Of a stretch of 7,359 nucleotides of DNA, positions 6,067-7,359 are shown piece by piece; positions within the stretch are counted from its first letter, which is position 1, and each line of letters begins with the position of its first letter. Origin of the DNA: Geoglobus sp. (GTDB taxonomy: Archaea > Halobacteriota > Archaeoglobi > Archaeoglobales > Archaeoglobaceae); NCBI GenBank assembly GCA_015523645.1, contig WAJY01000126.1:1-7359 (forward strand), read 5' to 3'. The position numbers and the translations under genes are program-made. Under the pieces are notes generated by a model, which saw nothing but the letters and a program-made list of their open reading frames with translations, was not told the DNA's origin and made no database searches.

Positions 6067-6533
6067 TATTTTTCCTGTTTCACCTTCTCAACAACCCTTA
6101 TTTCAGAAATTTTAGTTACCGGATACTGCCCTTTTTCATCCTTTTCCAGTGATTTGACCATGTCCCATACTGTAAGCAGGGCATTTGTAACTCCAACGAG
6201 AGCTTCCATCTCAACCCCGGTTTTTCCAACACTTTTAACCTCGCAAACTGCCCTGATGTTGTCTTCAAAAAACTCAAAGCTGATGTTGATCGAGGTAATT
6301 TCAAGAGGATGGCACATGGGTATGAGCTCTGGGGTCTTTTTTACAGCTATCGTACCAGCCACTACGGCTGTATTTATTACATTACCCTTGGCTACCTTGT
6401 TTTCCAGAATTGCCTTGATTGTGTCTTTTTTAAGATAAATTCTTCCCTCTGCCCTAGCAATCCTAACAATGTCACGCTTATCGCTTATATCAACCATTCT
6501 CGCCTTACCGTTTTTATCAACGTGCGAGAACAT
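6066..6533 (-). CDS. moaC: Cyclic pyranopterin monophosphate synthase MoaC
   Basis: Turns the MoaA product (3',8-cyclo-7,8-dihydro-GTP) into cyclic pyranopterin monophosphate, the first stable intermediate of molybdopterin or tungstopterin cofactor. From the ATG at 6533 it is 155 residues, the normal length. Family motifs are all present: [14 protein letters not shown] (4-17), KGNV (49-52, catalytic Lys49), LIPMCHPL (70-77), [13 protein letters not shown] (103-115) and the catalytic WDMVK (Asp124, Lys127). The frame can extend to a TTG at 6548, adding MIIPF. I prefer the ATG because the family usually begins just before the [TS]H[VI]D segment. No clear ribosome site precedes either start. A TATA-like AAAAATATC near 6575 would start transcription near 6549. 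The gene precedes ilvC by 27 bases; their pathways are unrelated, so co-transcription is only chance or economy. Confidence 0.95.
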   Translation of the reverse strand: MFSHVDKNGKARMVDISDKRDIVRIARAEGRIYLKKDTIKAILENKVAKGNVINTAVVAGTIAVKKTPELIPMCHPLEITSINISFEFFEDNIRAVCEVKSVGKTGVEMEALVGVTNALLTVWDMVKSLEKDEKGQYPVTKISEIRVVEKVKQEK

Positions 6534-6569
6534 GAATGGGATTATCAAAAGAGGTAGTTAACTCTTTCC

Positions 6570-6587
6570 GATATTTTTTTCTATACA
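6570..6587. promoter_or_regulatory. Overlapping divergent promoters of moaC and the nucleotidyltransferase gene
   Basis: The 72-base gap between the two divergent genes holds one AT-rich block. On the minus strand AAAAAAATATC (6570-6580) lies about 42 bases before the moaC ATG. On the plus strand TTTTTTTCTATACA (6574-6587) is centred about 24-27 bases before the ATG at 6606, which fits a leaderless message. The two TATA regions overlap, so polymerase binding on one strand may exclude the other. Confidence 0.4.
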
Positions 6588-6605
6588 TCAACACCATTAA
6601 CCTCA

Positions 6606-7359
6606 ATGAAGGCAATCATCATGGCTGGAGGATATGCAACCAGACTTTGGCCAATCACAAAAACAAAAGCAAAGCCGCTGTTACCTTTAGGAAAAAAGAA
6701 GATTATTGACTTCATATATGAGAAAATAAGAAAGCTGGGTCTTGAAATAATAATCTCAACAAATATGAGGTTCAAGAGTGATTTTGAAAGGTGGTCAGAG
6801 GATAAGGATGTTGAACTCATCGTAGAGAACACAACAAAGGAAGAGGAGAAGCTTGGTGCAGTAAGAGCACTTTATGAGGTGTCAAAGCTAATAGATGATG
6901 ACATGCTGGTTGTGGCTGGAGACAATGTATTCTCCTTCAGTCTTGATGATTTTGTTGAGAGATACAAGCAGCTCGGCAAGCCACTTGTAGCTTTTTACGA
7001 TGTTGGAGATGAGGATCTTGCAAGAAGATACGGTGTGGCGATACTTGAAAGAGAGAGGGTTGTGTCTTTTGAAGAAAAACCTGAAAAGCCAAAATCAACT
7101 CTTGCTGGGATAGGGATATATGCATTCGACAAAGAGTCGAAGGAGATGCTTGGAGATTATGTCAGGGGAGAGAAGAAAGATAACCTTGGAGATTTCATAT
7201 CTTGGCTTGTTAGAGAGAGCGAGGTATACGGATTTGTATTCTCGAACGGCGATTGGTATGATGTAGGAAACCCGGACAGCTATCTGGAGGCATTTAAGAT
7301 GTATTTGAGGCATGATGTAAGCGGTGATGTAACCATAGACAAGACATCCAAGATAATAG
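6606..7359 (+). CDS. Sugar-phosphate nucleotidyltransferase (partial, runs off the window)
   Basis: The ATG at 6606 opens a frame of 251 codons that is still open at the window end. The N-terminus carries the nucleotide-binding signature in variant form, AGGYATRLWP (7-16), then the KPLLPLG motif (23-29). The metal-binding aspartate is in VVAGDNVF (102-109). EEKP (156-159) and GIGIYAF (168-174) form the sugar-phosphate site, and DWYDVGNPDSYLEA (216-229) carries the second metal-site region. This is the GT-A fold of NDP-sugar pyrophosphorylases such as RmlA- or GlmU-like enzymes, which join a sugar 1-phosphate to dTTP, UTP or GTP. The last residues (SGDVTIDKTSKI) resemble the start of a left-handed beta-helix, so a C-terminal hexapeptide domain may follow outside the window. 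Substrate cannot be set from this part; a role in glycan or lipid sugar synthesis is likely. Confidence 0.9.
   Translation, partial: MKAIIMAGGYATRLWPITKTKAKPLLPLGKKKIIDFIYEKIRKLGLEIIISTNMRFKSDFERWSEDKDVELIVENTTKEEEKLGAVRALYEVSKLIDDDMLVVAGDNVFSFSLDDFVERYKQLGKPLVAFYDVGDEDLARRYGVAILERERVVSFEEKPEKPKSTLAGIGIYAFDKESKEMLGDYVRGEKKDNLGDFISWLVRESEVYGFVFSNGDWYDVGNPDSYLEAFKMYLRHDVSGDVTIDKTSKII

Noticed and set aside
6581..7313. Minus-strand frames across the right end (6581-6832, 6937-7125, 7095-7313).
   Set aside because: They are opposite the clear nucleotidyltransferase frame, which has all its family motifs.

Overview
The window looks like a piece of a thermophilic euryarchaeal chromosome, most like the Archaeoglobales. 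This is an inference from several features: AT-rich BRE/TATA promoters 24-30 bases upstream of starts, tRNA genes without encoded CCA, GTG starts, Lys/Glu-rich proteins with AGA/AGG arginine codons, and archaeal-type HisH, MoaC, IlvC and CopA. No database search was possible, so the genus is not fixed.

Left part (1-3765). A TATA box and a ribosome-binding site lead into a short lipoprotein gene that breaks after 39 codons (78-340). A minus-strand tRNA with anticodon CAU follows (370-444), best read as tRNA-Ile2, which reads AUA after C34 modification. Next is a spacer with a 42-codon orphan reading-frame fragment (583-711). Then comes a large intact Cu(+)-exporting P1B-ATPase gene, copA (743-3205, minus), with two N-terminal metal-binding domains. 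Its upstream 560 bases hold the likely copA promoter, a small direct repeat near the predicted transcription start, and only degenerate reading frames plus an imperfect hairpin.

Middle part (3766-5033). A second CAU tRNA, elongator tRNA-Met (3766-3838, minus), lies just downstream of hisH (3884-4465, minus; the glutaminase subunit of imidazole glycerol phosphate synthase). Divergent from hisH is an unrecognised 104-residue acidic protein (4596-4910, plus) with a good promoter.

Right part (5034-7359). ilvC (ketol-acid reductoisomerase, branched-chain amino acids) and moaC (molybdenum cofactor) lie in tandem on the minus strand. The ilvC promoter abuts the moaC stop codon and implies a leaderless message. 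A 12-position stem with a 40-base loop spans the ilvC stop codon. Divergent from moaC is a sugar-phosphate nucleotidyltransferase that runs off the window end (6606-7359, plus).

The genes do not form one pathway. They are housekeeping and copper-homeostasis units, mostly with their own promoters. I see no defence system, CRISPR array, intact mobile element or clear novel multi-gene system. The most unusual area is the copA block framed by two CAU tRNAs and degenerate spacers.
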